A stretch of 41,776 nucleotides of DNA from Clostridia bacterium (GCA_017517035.1 JAFXAN010000096.1:1-41776); one strand, 5' to 3'. Shown: positions 23,785-32,436, counted from the stretch's first letter. Notes: a model not told the origin generated them from the sequence alone. A program made the numbers and translations.

Positions 23785-24927
23785 TTATCTTATAAGACAA
23801 AAATTTTTGAAGATTTGCTCAAAAACGCCAAAAAAACTTATTTTTTCCACTTCCGAATCGCATATAACATCAATTTGTCCTATCTCCGTCTCCCCCATCA
23901 AAACCTTGATACAGCCTATCTTATCCCCTTTTTTTACCGGGGCTTTTATATTTTCCGGAATATCTACCTCGGTTTGTATTTTTTCCAGCTCCGAGCTTTT
24001 AACAACAGAAGAAAAAGCCGAATGTGATATTTCGCAAAAATCCCGAACACCTCCGAGAACCTTTATATTTCCAAGGCTTTTACCCTCACATCTGTAAAGA
24101 GCGTAATTGGCAAATCCAAAGTCGAGAAGCTTTGTGGTTTCGGCATTTCTAATATCCCTTGTGGGTGATCCCATTACAACTGCGATAAGGGTCATTCCAT
24201 CTCGCTCGGCAGTTGCAGAAATGCAAAATCCGGCTTTTGAAGTCGAGCCTGTTTTAAGACCGTTTGCACCCTTATAAAACCTTATAAGACGGTTGGTATT
24301 GGTAAGTCCGAAAGCTCCATCTCTTATACTGTCCATCCATATTGAACTATATTCAAGTATCTTTTTATGCCCTATAAGCTCTCGAGACATGATGGCAATA
24401 TCTCTTGCGCTTATAACATGATTCTCTGCTGTATCGTCAAGACCGTTTGTATTCTCAAAATTTGTGTTTTTCATGCCAAGCTCTTTTGCTTTCTCGTTCA
24501 TTTTTGTAACAAAAAGCTCCTCACTGCCCGCAATATGCTCAGCAAGCGCAACTGCAGCATCATTGGCAGAGGAAATAACAACGCTTTTTATCATATCCTC
24601 TGCACTCATTTCCTCGCCTTCCTTTAGATACACCTGCGAGCCGCCCATAGATGAAGCATTTGTGCTGGTTCTTATCATGTCATCAAGCTTTAAGGTTCCG
24701 TTATCAATTGCTTCCATCACAAGAAGCAGCGTCATTATCTTTGTTACAGATGCAGGTGGTAATGCCTCGTCCGCATTTTGCTCAAAAAGGACAGTCCCGC
24801 TATCTGCTTCCATAAGTATTGCGCTTTTTGCGTCAATAGCAAAAGGCTCATCCGCACTTACGCAAAAAACAAAGCTCGGAATGATCATGGTCAGCGAAAT
24901 GATTACCGACAAAATTCTCTTTTTCAT
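23785..24927 (-). CDS. D-alanyl-D-alanine carboxypeptidase (DacF/DacB-like, peptidase S11)
   Basis: Penicillin-binding enzyme trimming the terminal D-Ala of peptidoglycan stem peptides. 380 residues with a signal peptide (ILSVIISLTMIIPSFVFCVSA). Active-site motifs: SVTK at 60-63, SAND (SxN) and KTGSTSKAG. The C-terminal beta-domain follows (about 285-380). There is no obvious C-terminal amphipathic anchor of the long DacA type. Spore formers carry several of these (vegetative DacA, sporulation DacB and DacF), and which one this is cannot be decided by eye. The ribosome site GAGGTGA is buried in the 3' arm of the terminator hairpin that follows galM (24928-24965). Confidence 0.9.
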   Translation of the reverse strand: MKKRILSVIISLTMIIPSFVFCVSADEPFAIDAKSAILMEADSGTVLFEQNADEALPPASVTKIMTLLLVMEAIDNGTLKLDDMIRTSTNASSMGGSQVYLKEGEEMSAEDMIKSVVISSANDAAVALAEHIAGSEELFVTKMNEKAKELGMKNTNFENTNGLDDTAENHVISARDIAIMSRELIGHKKILEYSSIWMDSIRDGAFGLTNTNRLIRFYKGANGLKTGSTSKAGFCISATAERDGMTLIAVVMGSPTRDIRNAETTKLLDFGFANYALYRCEGKSLGNIKVLGGVRDFCEISHSAFSSVVKSSELEKIQTEVDIPENIKAPVKKGDKIGCIKVLMGETEIGQIDVICDSEVEKISFFGVFEQIFKNFCLIR

Positions 24928-24965
24928 AAAAAATCACCTCGCTTATAAATATGAAGCAAGGTGAT
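24928..24965 (-). terminator. Terminator after galM whose 3' arm contains the carboxypeptidase ribosome site
   Basis: On the minus strand a 12-bp stem (24965-24954 with 24944-24933, one G-U pair) with a 9-base loop is followed by TTTTT. The T run runs straight into the ATG at 24927. The Shine-Dalgarno GAGGTGA is in the 3' arm. Read-through transcripts would thus be terminated or untranslatable. The loop sequence is CATATTTAT. Confidence 0.8.
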
Positions 24966-24983
24966 CTTTTATGTTTTAAATTG

Positions 24984-26048
24984 TTATTTTCTCACACCGA
25001 ATTTATATATCGTTGTGTAGTCATATTTTTCTCCAACATCAAGCACGGTATTCGTAAAATTCGGATGATTTGGTGAATCGGGCATTTTTTGAGTTTCCAG
25101 CGCAACGGCATTTCTGACCTTTTGCGGATATCCTCCCTTGAAGCGGTGCGGACCGTCCATACAGTTTCCCGAATAGACCTGAATGCAAGGCTGATTAGTA
25201 ATAACCAACATTTCCCTGCCCGATTCGGGGTCATAAAGAGTTACTCTGTGGCATAGATCCTTTTTTTCGCCGTCCCTGAAATTGAAATTTATATCATATC
25301 CTTTGCCGTATCTAAGATCCGGATCATCCATATCAATGTCCCTTCCAATAGGCTTTTCTGTGAGAAAATCAAAGGGAGTGCCGACAGTCGCCTTGATCTC
25401 ACCCGTGGGAATGAGTCCGCTGTCTGTTGGCGTATAGCTATCGGAATCGATCCAGAGCAAATGATTTTCAACAGTTCCACTTGCAAATCCGCCGAGATTG
25501 AAATAGGTGTGATTTGTAAGATTTACTATTGTTTTTTTGTCACTTTCCGCTTCATAGCGGATCGAAAGCGAGTTATCATTTGTAAGAGTATAGGTCACCT
25601 TAACCTTAAGCGTTCCGGGATATCCCTCCTCCATATCGGGTGAGGTATATTCAAGAACGAGGCTCGGATCATCTCCGCAGACAGGCGTAGCAGCCCATAT
25701 CTTGTGCGAAAAACCGACTTTGCCGCCATGAAGGCTGTTTTTGCCGTTGTTTGTATAGAGAGAGTATTCAACCCCGTCAAGCGAGAATTTGCCCCCTGCA
25801 ATGCGGTTTCCGAATCTGCCCACAAGTGCGCCTTGGTAACCGCCTGCATTCATATAATCCTCAAGAGAAGAAAAACCGCATACAACATCTGTAAATCTTC
25901 CATCTTTGTCGGGAACATATAGCTCCATAACAGCACCGCCGAAATCGGTGATCTTGACCTTCATTCCATTTGCATTTTTGAGAGAATAGGTGCTGACCTC
26001 TCTTCCGTCGGGCATAGTTCCGAAATATTCTTTTAAAATATTGCTCAT
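24984..26048 (-). CDS. galM: Aldose 1-epimerase (galactose mutarotase)
   Basis: Interconverts alpha and beta anomers of galactose or glucose. 354 residues from the chosen start. Family motifs: LVGRFGNRIAGGKFSLDG, NNGKNSLHGGKVGFSHKIW with the substrate-binding His, NLTNHTYFNLGG with the catalytic His, and LETQKMPDSPNHPNF. The frame is open to ATGs at 26066 and 26063 that overlap the galE stop and lack a ribosome site. The ATG at 26048 (MSNILKEYFG) directly follows AAGGTGA, so I prefer it, leaving a 7-base gap to galE. Downstream is the terminator at 24928-24965. Confidence 0.93.
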   Translation of the reverse strand: MSNILKEYFGTMPDGREVSTYSLKNANGMKVKITDFGGAVMELYVPDKDGRFTDVVCGFSSLEDYMNAGGYQGALVGRFGNRIAGGKFSLDGVEYSLYTNNGKNSLHGGKVGFSHKIWAATPVCGDDPSLVLEYTSPDMEEGYPGTLKVKVTYTLTNDNSLSIRYEAESDKKTIVNLTNHTYFNLGGFASGTVENHLLWIDSDSYTPTDSGLIPTGEIKATVGTPFDFLTEKPIGRDIDMDDPDLRYGKGYDINFNFRDGEKKDLCHRVTLYDPESGREMLVITNQPCIQVYSGNCMDGPHRFKGGYPQKVRNAVALETQKMPDSPNHPNFTNTVLDVGEKYDYTTIYKFGVRK

Positions 26049-26055
26049 ATTCACC

Positions 26056-27069
26056 TTAATCATCATATCCGTTGGGATTCATCTGCTGCCAACGGTTTGC
26101 ATCCTTGCACATATCTTCGATGTTGTATTCTGCCTTCCATCCAAGCATTTTATATGCTTTTTCGGGGTTCGCATAACATTCGTCAATATCCCCCGGGCGT
26201 CTGGGTGCGATCTTATAATTGATCTTGATTCCGGTGGCTGCCTCATATGCCTTAACGATATCGAGAACCGAATATCCAACGCCTGTTCCCACATTGAAAT
26301 ATTCAACTCCGTCATGCTTATCGGCATATTCGATCGCCGCAAGATGCGCCTTTGCAAGATCAACAACATGGATATAGTCACGAACGCCTGTTCCATCGTG
26401 AGTATTATAGTCATCGCCAAATACCGAGAGGCACTCTCTCTTACCTGATGCAACCTGTGTGATATAAGGAAGAAGATTGTTGGGGATTCCCTTGGGATCT
26501 TCACCAATCTTTCCGCTCTTATGCGCTCCGATAGGATTGAAATATCGAAGAATTGCAACGCTCCACTCGTTATCGGAAACCCAGATATCCTTAAGAATGC
26601 GCTCGATCATAAGTTTTGTTTCACCATAAGGATTGGTTGTTGAAAGCGGGAAATTTTCCGATATCGGAACGCTTTCGGGCTTTCCGTAAACTGTTGCGGA
26701 GGAACTGAAAACGATTCTCTTTGCACCGTATTTTGCCATAACACGGCAAAGAACGAGCGTGCTTAAGAGATTATTTTCATAATACATAATGGGCTTTTCA
26801 ACCGATTCTCCAACGGCTTTAAGACCCGCAAAATGAATTGCACTTTCGATCTTATTTTCGCTGAAGATCTTCTCCATTGCCGCTTCGTCGCGAAGATCAG
26901 CCTCGTAGAATTTAAAATCCTTACCTGTTATTTTCTTGATTCTGTCAAGAACGCAGGGCTTACTGTTGCAAAAATTATCAACAATGATTATCTCCTTGCC
27001 TGCATTTAAAAATTCAACTGCGGTATGTGAGCCGATGAAGCCTGCACCGCCTGTAATTAGTACTGCCAT
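26056..27069 (-). CDS. galE: UDP-glucose 4-epimerase
   Basis: NAD-dependent short-chain dehydrogenase-type enzyme of the Leloir pathway and of UDP-galactose supply for glycans. 337 residues. The dinucleotide motif GGAGFIGSH is near the start. Catalytic elements are VFSSSATVYG and the Tyr-Lys pair in NPYGETKLMIE. RYFNPIGAHKSGKIGEDP and YIHVVDLAKAHLAA are typical of GalE. The frame extends upstream, but the ATG at 27069 has GGAGG 7 bases before it and gives the family start MAVLITGGAGFIG. Operon with the nucleotidyltransferase upstream (20-base gap) and galM downstream. Confidence 0.95.
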   Translation of the reverse strand: MAVLITGGAGFIGSHTAVEFLNAGKEIIIVDNFCNSKPCVLDRIKKITGKDFKFYEADLRDEAAMEKIFSENKIESAIHFAGLKAVGESVEKPIMYYENNLLSTLVLCRVMAKYGAKRIVFSSSATVYGKPESVPISENFPLSTTNPYGETKLMIERILKDIWVSDNEWSVAILRYFNPIGAHKSGKIGEDPKGIPNNLLPYITQVASGKRECLSVFGDDYNTHDGTGVRDYIHVVDLAKAHLAAIEYADKHDGVEYFNVGTGVGYSVLDIVKAYEAATGIKINYKIAPRRPGDIDECYANPEKAYKMLGWKAEYNIEDMCKDANRWQQMNPNGYDD

Positions 27070-27089
27070 TTGTTTGCCTCCAAAAAAAA

Positions 27090-27980
27090 TCAATTCCAAA
27101 GACCGCTGGGATAAATTCCGTCTGCGATCATCTTTCTTATGCTGCTCTGAACCTTTTCCTTATCCTCATGATAAGTAACGCCATACCATACCGAATCGGT
27201 GGAATACACCTTAACATCAGCGGCTCCCGACTGCATCATTTCCTTGATTGCAGTGGGTATGTAATATTCGGATTTAAGCTCATTTCCCTTTTTCTCAAGA
27301 AAATCGACAAATCCTTTTTCTATATGCTCAAACACTGCAGGTGTGAAGCCGATACAGTTCATGGAAACTACGGTATCTTTCGGTATTCTATGCCAAACAC
27401 CGTCTTCCTCATATGCCGCCATATCACCGTCACGCTTGATTGTCGTTCTTTCGGTCACATCAACAAGATAGCCCTTATCGTCAACGGTGCATTCACCTCT
27501 TGAAACGGTTCCGTTTTCGGTAAGTGTGTTATCAAGGACATATCCGACCATGCAAAGATGACCCTTATCAGCATTTTTCAGATGTGCAGCAAGCTTCATA
27601 AACGCATCTCTGCCATAGAAATCATCTGAATTTATAACTGCGAAGTTATCTGTAACGCAATTCTTTGCTGAAAGAACCGCATGAGCTGTACCCCAAGGCT
27701 TTGTTCTGCCTTCGGGAACACTGAAGCCCTCCGGAAGATCGTTTATATCCTGAAAAGCATATTCAACCTTAATGCTTTTAGAAACTCGATTACCGACAGT
27801 TTCCACAAAATCAGCATAGTTTTCCTTTTTAATAACAAACACAACCTTATCAAAGCCTGCTTTTATTGCATCGTAGATAGAAAAATCTATGATAAATTCG
27901 CCCTTATCGGATATCGGGTCGATCTGCTTAAGTCCTCCGTATCTGGAGCCCATACCTGCTGCAAGTATTACAAGTGTCAT
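27090..27980 (-). CDS. Sugar-phosphate nucleotidyltransferase
   Basis: 296 residues from the ATG at 27980 (MTLVILAAGMGSRYGG); a TTG two codons upstream is possible. The glycosyltransferase-A-like NTP-binding motif LAAGMGSRYGGLKQ is followed by a metal-binding Asp pair in VINSDDFYG. It is not a typical GalU, since the GalU-type PKEMLPIVDKP stretch is absent. It belongs to the family with GGLKQ and SIYDAIKAGFDKVVF, whose substrate is poorly defined. Next to galE and galM it could make or use UDP-hexoses (for example a UTP:hexose-1-phosphate uridylyltransferase standing in for GalT), which is inference. A perfect 15-base palindrome (TGCGGCATTGCCGCA) lies in its leader at 27997-28011. Confidence 0.82.
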   Translation of the reverse strand: MTLVILAAGMGSRYGGLKQIDPISDKGEFIIDFSIYDAIKAGFDKVVFVIKKENYADFVETVGNRVSKSIKVEYAFQDINDLPEGFSVPEGRTKPWGTAHAVLSAKNCVTDNFAVINSDDFYGRDAFMKLAAHLKNADKGHLCMVGYVLDNTLTENGTVSRGECTVDDKGYLVDVTERTTIKRDGDMAAYEEDGVWHRIPKDTVVSMNCIGFTPAVFEHIEKGFVDFLEKKGNELKSEYYIPTAIKEMMQSGAADVKVYSTDSVWYGVTYHEDKEKVQSSIRKMIADGIYPSGLWN

Positions 27981-28044
27981 TTTCAAGATTTACCTTTGCG
28001 GCAATGCCGCACCCTTTCATATATTATTATCAAATGTTTAAAAT

Positions 28045-28923
28045 TTAATCAACATCATAGAAGATTTTTTCCGGAGGAACAAGAAGCTCCTCTGGGTTTT
28101 CGACATATCTCTTGATCAGCTTAAATGCTGAAGCATAATAGAATCCGTCAACAATTCTCTCGTCTGTAACCGCCTTGAGGTCAATATATTTGTGCTTTTC
28201 AACGCTTCCATCGGCAGCCAGTCTGAACTCCGTCTGCTTTGAACCATAAGAAAGGAACACAGGAAGATTACCAAAATCATAAAGATGGTGATAAATAGGC
28301 TTGATGCCGAGAGAGCCCATACTTGTGATTATCATTGAACCGTGGAAGGGGCTGACCTTATTTGTTAGGAATGCAGGAAGCCATCCGTGGTAATCAAACC
28401 AGAACAGCATTGCAACGGCAAATCTGAAAACAAATCCGGGAAGATTTGACAAGAATTTTGCGACCTTATCAAAACTTGAGCCTTCGCCCGCCTCAAGAGT
28501 TTCCGTTACAACCTTGTTGAATTTCTCATAAACATCGTCAATAGTATCTCCGGGGTGAAAAACGACCTTGATCATAGTATCCGGAGCATCAATGGTCATT
28601 TCTCGCTTAATTGACATATTAACAACGATCTCATCGTCTCTTGAATATATCTTCTGTCCGCTTATAAAACGGTTCAGAGCAGGTCTTTGCGAGACCATAC
28701 GAACATATGCGGCAAGCATTACATGAAGAACAGAAAAGTTCTTTTTTCCCTCTTTCACCTTGTCACGGCAGAATTTTTCCGTCTTATCAATACTAAGCTT
28801 ATCAGTGAAGAAATTCTGTGCATCCGAACGCCTTTTCATAATATAAGGCATAACTTTAGAAAAAATAGGCGCACTTCTTACTCTTCTTCCGTCTTTACGG
28901 TCTCCAAAACGTCTTTTCCTCAT
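28045..28923 (-). CDS. CAT/2-oxoacid dehydrogenase E2-like acyltransferase, catalytic His replaced
   Basis: 292 residues. The fold of the E2/chloramphenicol-acetyltransferase catalytic domain is suggested by ITSMGSLGIKPIYHHLYDFGNLPVFLSYG and by the C-terminal DERIVDGFYYASAF. In true E2 and CAT enzymes the latter reads DHRxxDG; here His is Glu. There is no lipoyl domain and no peripheral-subunit-binding domain. A basic N-terminus (MRKRRFGDRKDGRR) and a hydrophobic middle (LPGFVFRFAVAMLFWF) suggest membrane association. ATG with GGAG upstream. First gene of the operon leading to the nucleotidyltransferase, galE and galM (64-base gap). Function unknown; possibly a non-catalytic or differently wired acyltransferase. 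Confidence 0.75.
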   Translation of the reverse strand: MRKRRFGDRKDGRRVRSAPIFSKVMPYIMKRRSDAQNFFTDKLSIDKTEKFCRDKVKEGKKNFSVLHVMLAAYVRMVSQRPALNRFISGQKIYSRDDEIVVNMSIKREMTIDAPDTMIKVVFHPGDTIDDVYEKFNKVVTETLEAGEGSSFDKVAKFLSNLPGFVFRFAVAMLFWFDYHGWLPAFLTNKVSPFHGSMIITSMGSLGIKPIYHHLYDFGNLPVFLSYGSKQTEFRLAADGSVEKHKYIDLKAVTDERIVDGFYYASAFKLIKRYVENPEELLVPPEKIFYDVD

Positions 28924-28957
28924 ATTCTTCTCCTCAATATTTTATTAAATACAATTT

Positions 28958-28986
28958 ATTATATACCAAATGTTGCGAAAAAGCAA
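28958..28986 (-). promoter_or_regulatory. Promoter of the E2-like/galE/galM operon
   Basis: TTGCTT, 17-base spacer, perfect TATAAT on the minus strand. About 34 bases to the first ATG. Confidence 0.75.
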
Positions 28987-29063
28987 GAGAAATGAAAAAA
29001 AATAATAATTTTGCGTTATTTTTTACATGTTTCGATTTTAAATAATCAAATTAAAAATTCATA

Positions 29064-29092
29064 TTGATTTTTGATGCCATTGGTTGTATAAT
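29064..29092 (+). promoter_or_regulatory. Promoter of rnhA
   Basis: TTGATT, 17-base spacer, perfect TATAAT. The -10 overlaps the in-frame upstream ATG at 29084, excluding that ATG as the rnhA start. Confidence 0.75.
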
Positions 29093-29119
29093 AATATTAA
29101 TGTGATTTGGAGGGTAAAT

Positions 29120-29554
29120 ATGAAAAAAGTTGAAATTTACACCGACGGTGCTTGCAGAGGCAATCCCGGCAAAGGCGGATGGGGCGCTGTTTTAGTTTAC
29201 GGAGACAAAAAGAAAGAGCTTTGCGGCGGCGAAAAAGAAACGACAAACAACAGAATGGAGCTTACCGCAGCTATCGAAGCTCTTTCAGCCTTAAAAGAGC
29301 CCTGCGAGGTTACAATGACATCAGATTCTCAATACCTCATAAATGGCATAACCAAAGGATGGGCGGTTTCTTGGAGAGAAAAAGGTTGGAAAAAAGCAGA
29401 TAAATCTCCGGCACTGAATCCTGATCTTTGGCAAAAGTTACTTGACTTGCTCGAAATCCACAAAGTTGAATTTATTTGGGTCAAAGGCCATGCAGGTCAT
29501 CCATATAACGAAAGATGCGATGAGCTGGCAACAAGCTTTGCTGATAGTTTATAA
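29120..29554 (+). CDS. rnhA: Ribonuclease HI
   Basis: Degrades RNA in RNA-DNA hybrids. 144 residues. All catalytic positions are visible: Asp9 in [12 protein letters not shown], Glu in TNNRMEL, Asp in [11 protein letters not shown], His in [11 protein letters not shown] and the final Asp in RCDELA. The basic handle region (GWKKADKSP) is present, so it is the E. coli-like RNase HI. The start at 29120 ([10 protein letters not shown]) has GGAGG 8 bases upstream. The longer frame would begin inside the promoter. Probably cotranscribed with the following small membrane protein, as no terminator separates them. Confidence 0.95.
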   Translation: MKKVEIYTDGACRGNPGKGGWGAVLVYGDKKKELCGGEKETTNNRMELTAAIEALSALKEPCEVTMTSDSQYLINGITKGWAVSWREKGWKKADKSPALNPDLWQKLLDLLEIHKVEFIWVKGHAGHPYNERCDELATSFADSL

Positions 29555-29632
29555 AAAAGTCCCAATTCAATTAAGTGTTCCCGCTCAAAGCAACCATGTT
29601 TTTTAAACAAGAATTTGTCTGGAGGTTTTACT

Positions 29633-29902
29633 ATGAAATCAAAATGGACAGATGCACCATTGCTGCATAAGATTGTAACGATAATATCCATTCTCGCAAG
29701 TCTATCCGTTGTTGCTTTGTCGGTATTGCAGATGTTTGATATCTGGAATCAAGCAATCAATATTTGTGTTCCTTTAATGGGCATAACAATGCTTTGTCAA
29801 GCATACATCCAATGGAATACAAGTCGAAAAGTCGCGTATTTCAGTATTGGAACGGCAGTATTCGTTTTCATCTGTGCAATCATAGTGTTTTTTGTCAGGT
29901 AA
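29633..29902 (+). CDS. Small membrane protein (DUF3953-like)
   Basis: 89 residues from the ATG at 29633 (MKSKWTDAP), chosen because GGAGG lies 8 bases upstream. Three hydrophobic segments: IVTIISILASLSVVALSVLQ, INICVPLMGITMLCQAYI and AYFSIGTAVFVFICAIIVFF. The pattern of short helices with an intervening QWNTSRK loop resembles the Firmicute DUF3953 family, whose function is unknown. Located 78 bases after rnhA and before a strong bidirectional terminator. Confidence 0.7.
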   Translation: MKSKWTDAPLLHKIVTIISILASLSVVALSVLQMFDIWNQAINICVPLMGITMLCQAYIQWNTSRKVAYFSIGTAVFVFICAIIVFFVR

Positions 29903-29987
29903 CATACACAAGAAGTATACAAATTGCAATTTATCGTTCAGTATTTTTAGTTGGCATTCTATGGGAACAAAAAGGTAATTGGGAGAT

Positions 29988-30026
29988 AAAAAATCATCCG
30001 CACAGGTCTTGTGCGGATGATTTTTT
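29988..30026. terminator. Bidirectional terminator after the small membrane protein
   Basis: A 16-bp perfect stem (29988-30003 with 30011-30026) with a 7-base loop, giving T runs on both strands. It ends the rnhA unit on the plus strand and backs up the SLH gene terminator on the minus strand. Confidence 0.92.
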
Positions 30027-30031
30027 GTTAG

Positions 30032-30062
30032 AAAAAGGAGCTGTCGGAAATCCGACAGCTCC
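30032..30062 (-). terminator. Terminator of the SLH surface-protein gene
   Basis: An 11- to 12-bp perfect GC-rich stem (30037-30062) followed by TTTTT on the minus strand, 10 bases after the stop codon. Confidence 0.93.
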
Positions 30063-30072
30063 AAAACTTTAA

Positions 30073-32331
30073 TTACTTATTGAGAAATTCGCAAAGTCTA
30101 TGGAGAACAACAGCTGCCTCTGCACGAGATGCGGTTGTCTTGGGATTAAGCTTAACCGAGCTATCAGTAACTATGATATTCTTCATAGAAAGATAGCTTA
30201 CAGCCTCGAGTGCCCAATCGGAAACATTCGCAACATCCTCATAACTGAGCTTATATGCCCATGTTCCAACGAAGCCCTCGCCCTTGAACTCAGCATATCT
30301 ATAAAGAATTGCTGCAAGCTCTTCGCGATTGATATTGTCATCAGGTCTGAATGTTCCAACATCATCACCGCAAACGATACCGTTCTTTGCAGCCCAACGA
30401 ACTGCATCAGCATAGTAGCTGTTTGCCTTTACATCCTTGAACTGTGCGCCAAGGCTCGCAGGAGAACCTTCAAGTCTCCAAAGCATAGTAACGATCATTG
30501 CACGAGTGATATCGCCCTTGGGAGCAAATGTTGTATAAGATGTACCCTGCATGATGTCATTGTAATATACATACATTACATCATCATAGTACCAATCGGT
30601 AGAATATACATCAAGGAAAGGCATCTTCATCTTCTCAAATACTACCTTGAGAGTGTGATTAGCATTTACCTTGCTGAATGTATAAGAAGAAACTCTTCCA
30701 ACATCCTTACCGTCAACGATAACTTTAGAAATTACATAACCATCATTGGGAGTAAACTTATATGTCATGCTGTTACCGGCAACTACAACTGCATTTCCTG
30801 CAGGAGAGAGCTTACCTCCGGCTGTACCGGAAACTGAAATGGAATAGCTTCTGCAGTAGTATACGCAATGTGGGTATCCAGCGCAACCGGGATGTGCAGA
30901 GCAACCGGGTCTGTATTCCCAAGAAGGCTGATAAATGCAATAAGGATATCCCTTGCAGCAATCATGAAGCTTGCAAGCTGTGTTATAGATGCAGTATGAA
31001 TAGCCTTTGCAGCAATCATGCTTGCAACCGGGAACATAGCTGCAATAAGGATAATTTGAGCAGTTAGGATGAACTGTGCAAGCAACCTTCTCAAATACAA
31101 CCTGAATTGTGTGGTTGGTGGTTACTTTATTAAAGGTATATACGCTGGTTCTGCCAATATTTACGCCGTCAACAATGACCTTGGATACAACATAACCAAC
31201 AATAGGTGTGAACTTATATGTGAGGCTGTTACCATAACGAACAACAGAATAGCCCTCGGGAGAGATAACACCGCCTACTGTTGCAGAAGCGTAAATCACA
31301 TTATAAGCCTTGGAGCATACTGTGCAGTTATAGTGGTTGCAGGTATGGTTATATATGCAATGAGGATAACCTACGCAGCAAGCGTGGGAGCATCCGGGAA
31401 GAATGGGAGTAACATAACCACCGCGATATCCGCAGATAGTGCACTTTCCATTTTCCATTGTATGAGCAGCTCTATAGAACTCTGTCTCGCCGCAAGAGCA
31501 TACACGATAGTGAACCTCATTTGTATACTTCCAAATGTTAACATTGGGAGAACATACATGAGCAGGAGGAGCCATATTATAACCGCAAGCATCACAAAGC
31601 TTATCAGCATCGCTTCCGTCGCTATGGTAGCCTCTGTCCAGAACAGTACCGCAAGCGCAAAGCTTATAATGCTCTTTCTCTGTCTGTGTCCAGCCGCCTG
31701 CTGCAACATGAGTTGAATGATAAGAGCAAACATCGCACTGACCGTCACCTAAAGCATCTACATGAGCGTCCTTGCTTGTGATAACGGCGCCGTTTACATC
31801 AACGATCTTTCCGCAAACGCAAGTCCTCCAGTGACCGGTGGAATCCTTCTTCCACTCGCCCTGCTGAGCATGTGTATGGATATAAAGTCCGCAATCCTTG
31901 CAGCGACCGTTTGCACCCTCAACATGAGCAGTTTCGTTAACCTTTATACCGCACTTGGAGCAGACCTTCCAGTGGGTAGCGCTACCCTCTTCGGTCTTCC
32001 AAACATTGCTGATGCTATGCTCTGCAACAGCATTGAGGCAAAACATGCACTTGCCATCCGTGCCTTCGGAGCACTTACCTTCGTTTAATTTGTAACCACA
32101 CTCGGTGCAAGCTCTCCAATGAGTTTTTCCGTCGCTTGACCATACATCAGCAGCTACATGCTCAGCTTTGTCAATTACGGTTGCACCATCTGCGGCGATA
32201 TGCCAATGGTATCTTGAATCTTTCTGCCAATCAGCAGAAGATGCTGCACTTATACCGAGTGAGAGCGTTGAAGCAATCATCAGAACGGTAAGTGCAAGAC
32301 TGAGAAGTCTTGTGAATAATGAATTTTTCAT
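30073..32331 (-). CDS. Cys/His-rich S-layer-homology surface protein
   Basis: 752 residues. The signal peptide is KNSLFTRLLSLALTVLMIASTLSLGISA. Six degenerate repeats of the form W-x-DG-x-HW-x-C-x-CG follow (about 33-330). Then come a Cys-rich stretch with GYPHCIYN (about 335-365), a divergent InlB B-like repeat (ATVGGVISPEGYSVVRYGN), a second and longer Cys cluster with CKHDCCKGYSYCIYN and CKLHDCCKGYPYCIYQ, a second InlB-like repeat (GTAGGKLSPAGNAVVVAGN), and three SLH domains (about 592-752) with ITRAMIVTMLWRL and INREELAAILYRYAEF. The SLH region should bind cell-wall polymer. The start at 32331 has GGAGG; the longer frame lacks one and begins inside the promoter. Behind a perfect consensus promoter, so probably abundant. 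Confidence 0.88.
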   Translation of the reverse strand: MKNSLFTRLLSLALTVLMIASTLSLGISAASSADWQKDSRYHWHIAADGATVIDKAEHVAADVWSSDGKTHWRACTECGYKLNEGKCSEGTDGKCMFCLNAVAEHSISNVWKTEEGSATHWKVCSKCGIKVNETAHVEGANGRCKDCGLYIHTHAQQGEWKKDSTGHWRTCVCGKIVDVNGAVITSKDAHVDALGDGQCDVCSYHSTHVAAGGWTQTEKEHYKLCACGTVLDRGYHSDGSDADKLCDACGYNMAPPAHVCSPNVNIWKYTNEVHYRVCSCGETEFYRAAHTMENGKCTICGYRGGYVTPILPGCSHACCVGYPHCIYNHTCNHYNCTVCSKAYNVIYASATVGGVISPEGYSVVRYGNSLTYKFTPIVGYVVSKVIVDGVNIGRTSVYTFNKVTTNHTIQVVFEKVACTVHPNCSNYPYCSYVPGCKHDCCKGYSYCIYNTACKLHDCCKGYPYCIYQPSWEYRPGCSAHPGCAGYPHCVYYCRSYSISVSGTAGGKLSPAGNAVVVAGNSMTYKFTPNDGYVISKVIVDGKDVGRVSSYTFSKVNANHTLKVVFEKMKMPFLDVYSTDWYYDDVMYVYYNDIMQGTSYTTFAPKGDITRAMIVTMLWRLEGSPASLGAQFKDVKANSYYADAVRWAAKNGIVCGDDVGTFRPDDNINREELAAILYRYAEFKGEGFVGTWAYKLSYEDVANVSDWALEAVSYLSMKNIIVTDSSVKLNPKTTASRAEAAVVLHRLCEFLNK

Positions 32332-32407
32332 TTTCGTCCTCCATAACGAGTTGATAATATTTTGAGCTTTTGGACATAAAAATGCCAAAGTACGCCCATA
32401 CGAGTAT

Positions 32408-32436
32408 ATTATAATAGAACTTGAAAAATTTGTCAA
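32408..32436 (-). promoter_or_regulatory. Perfect consensus sigma-A promoter of the SLH gene
   Basis: TTGACA, exactly 17 bases, TATAAT on the minus strand, followed by a leader of about 70 bases ending in GGAGG. It is the only full consensus promoter I found in the window. Confidence 0.88.
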
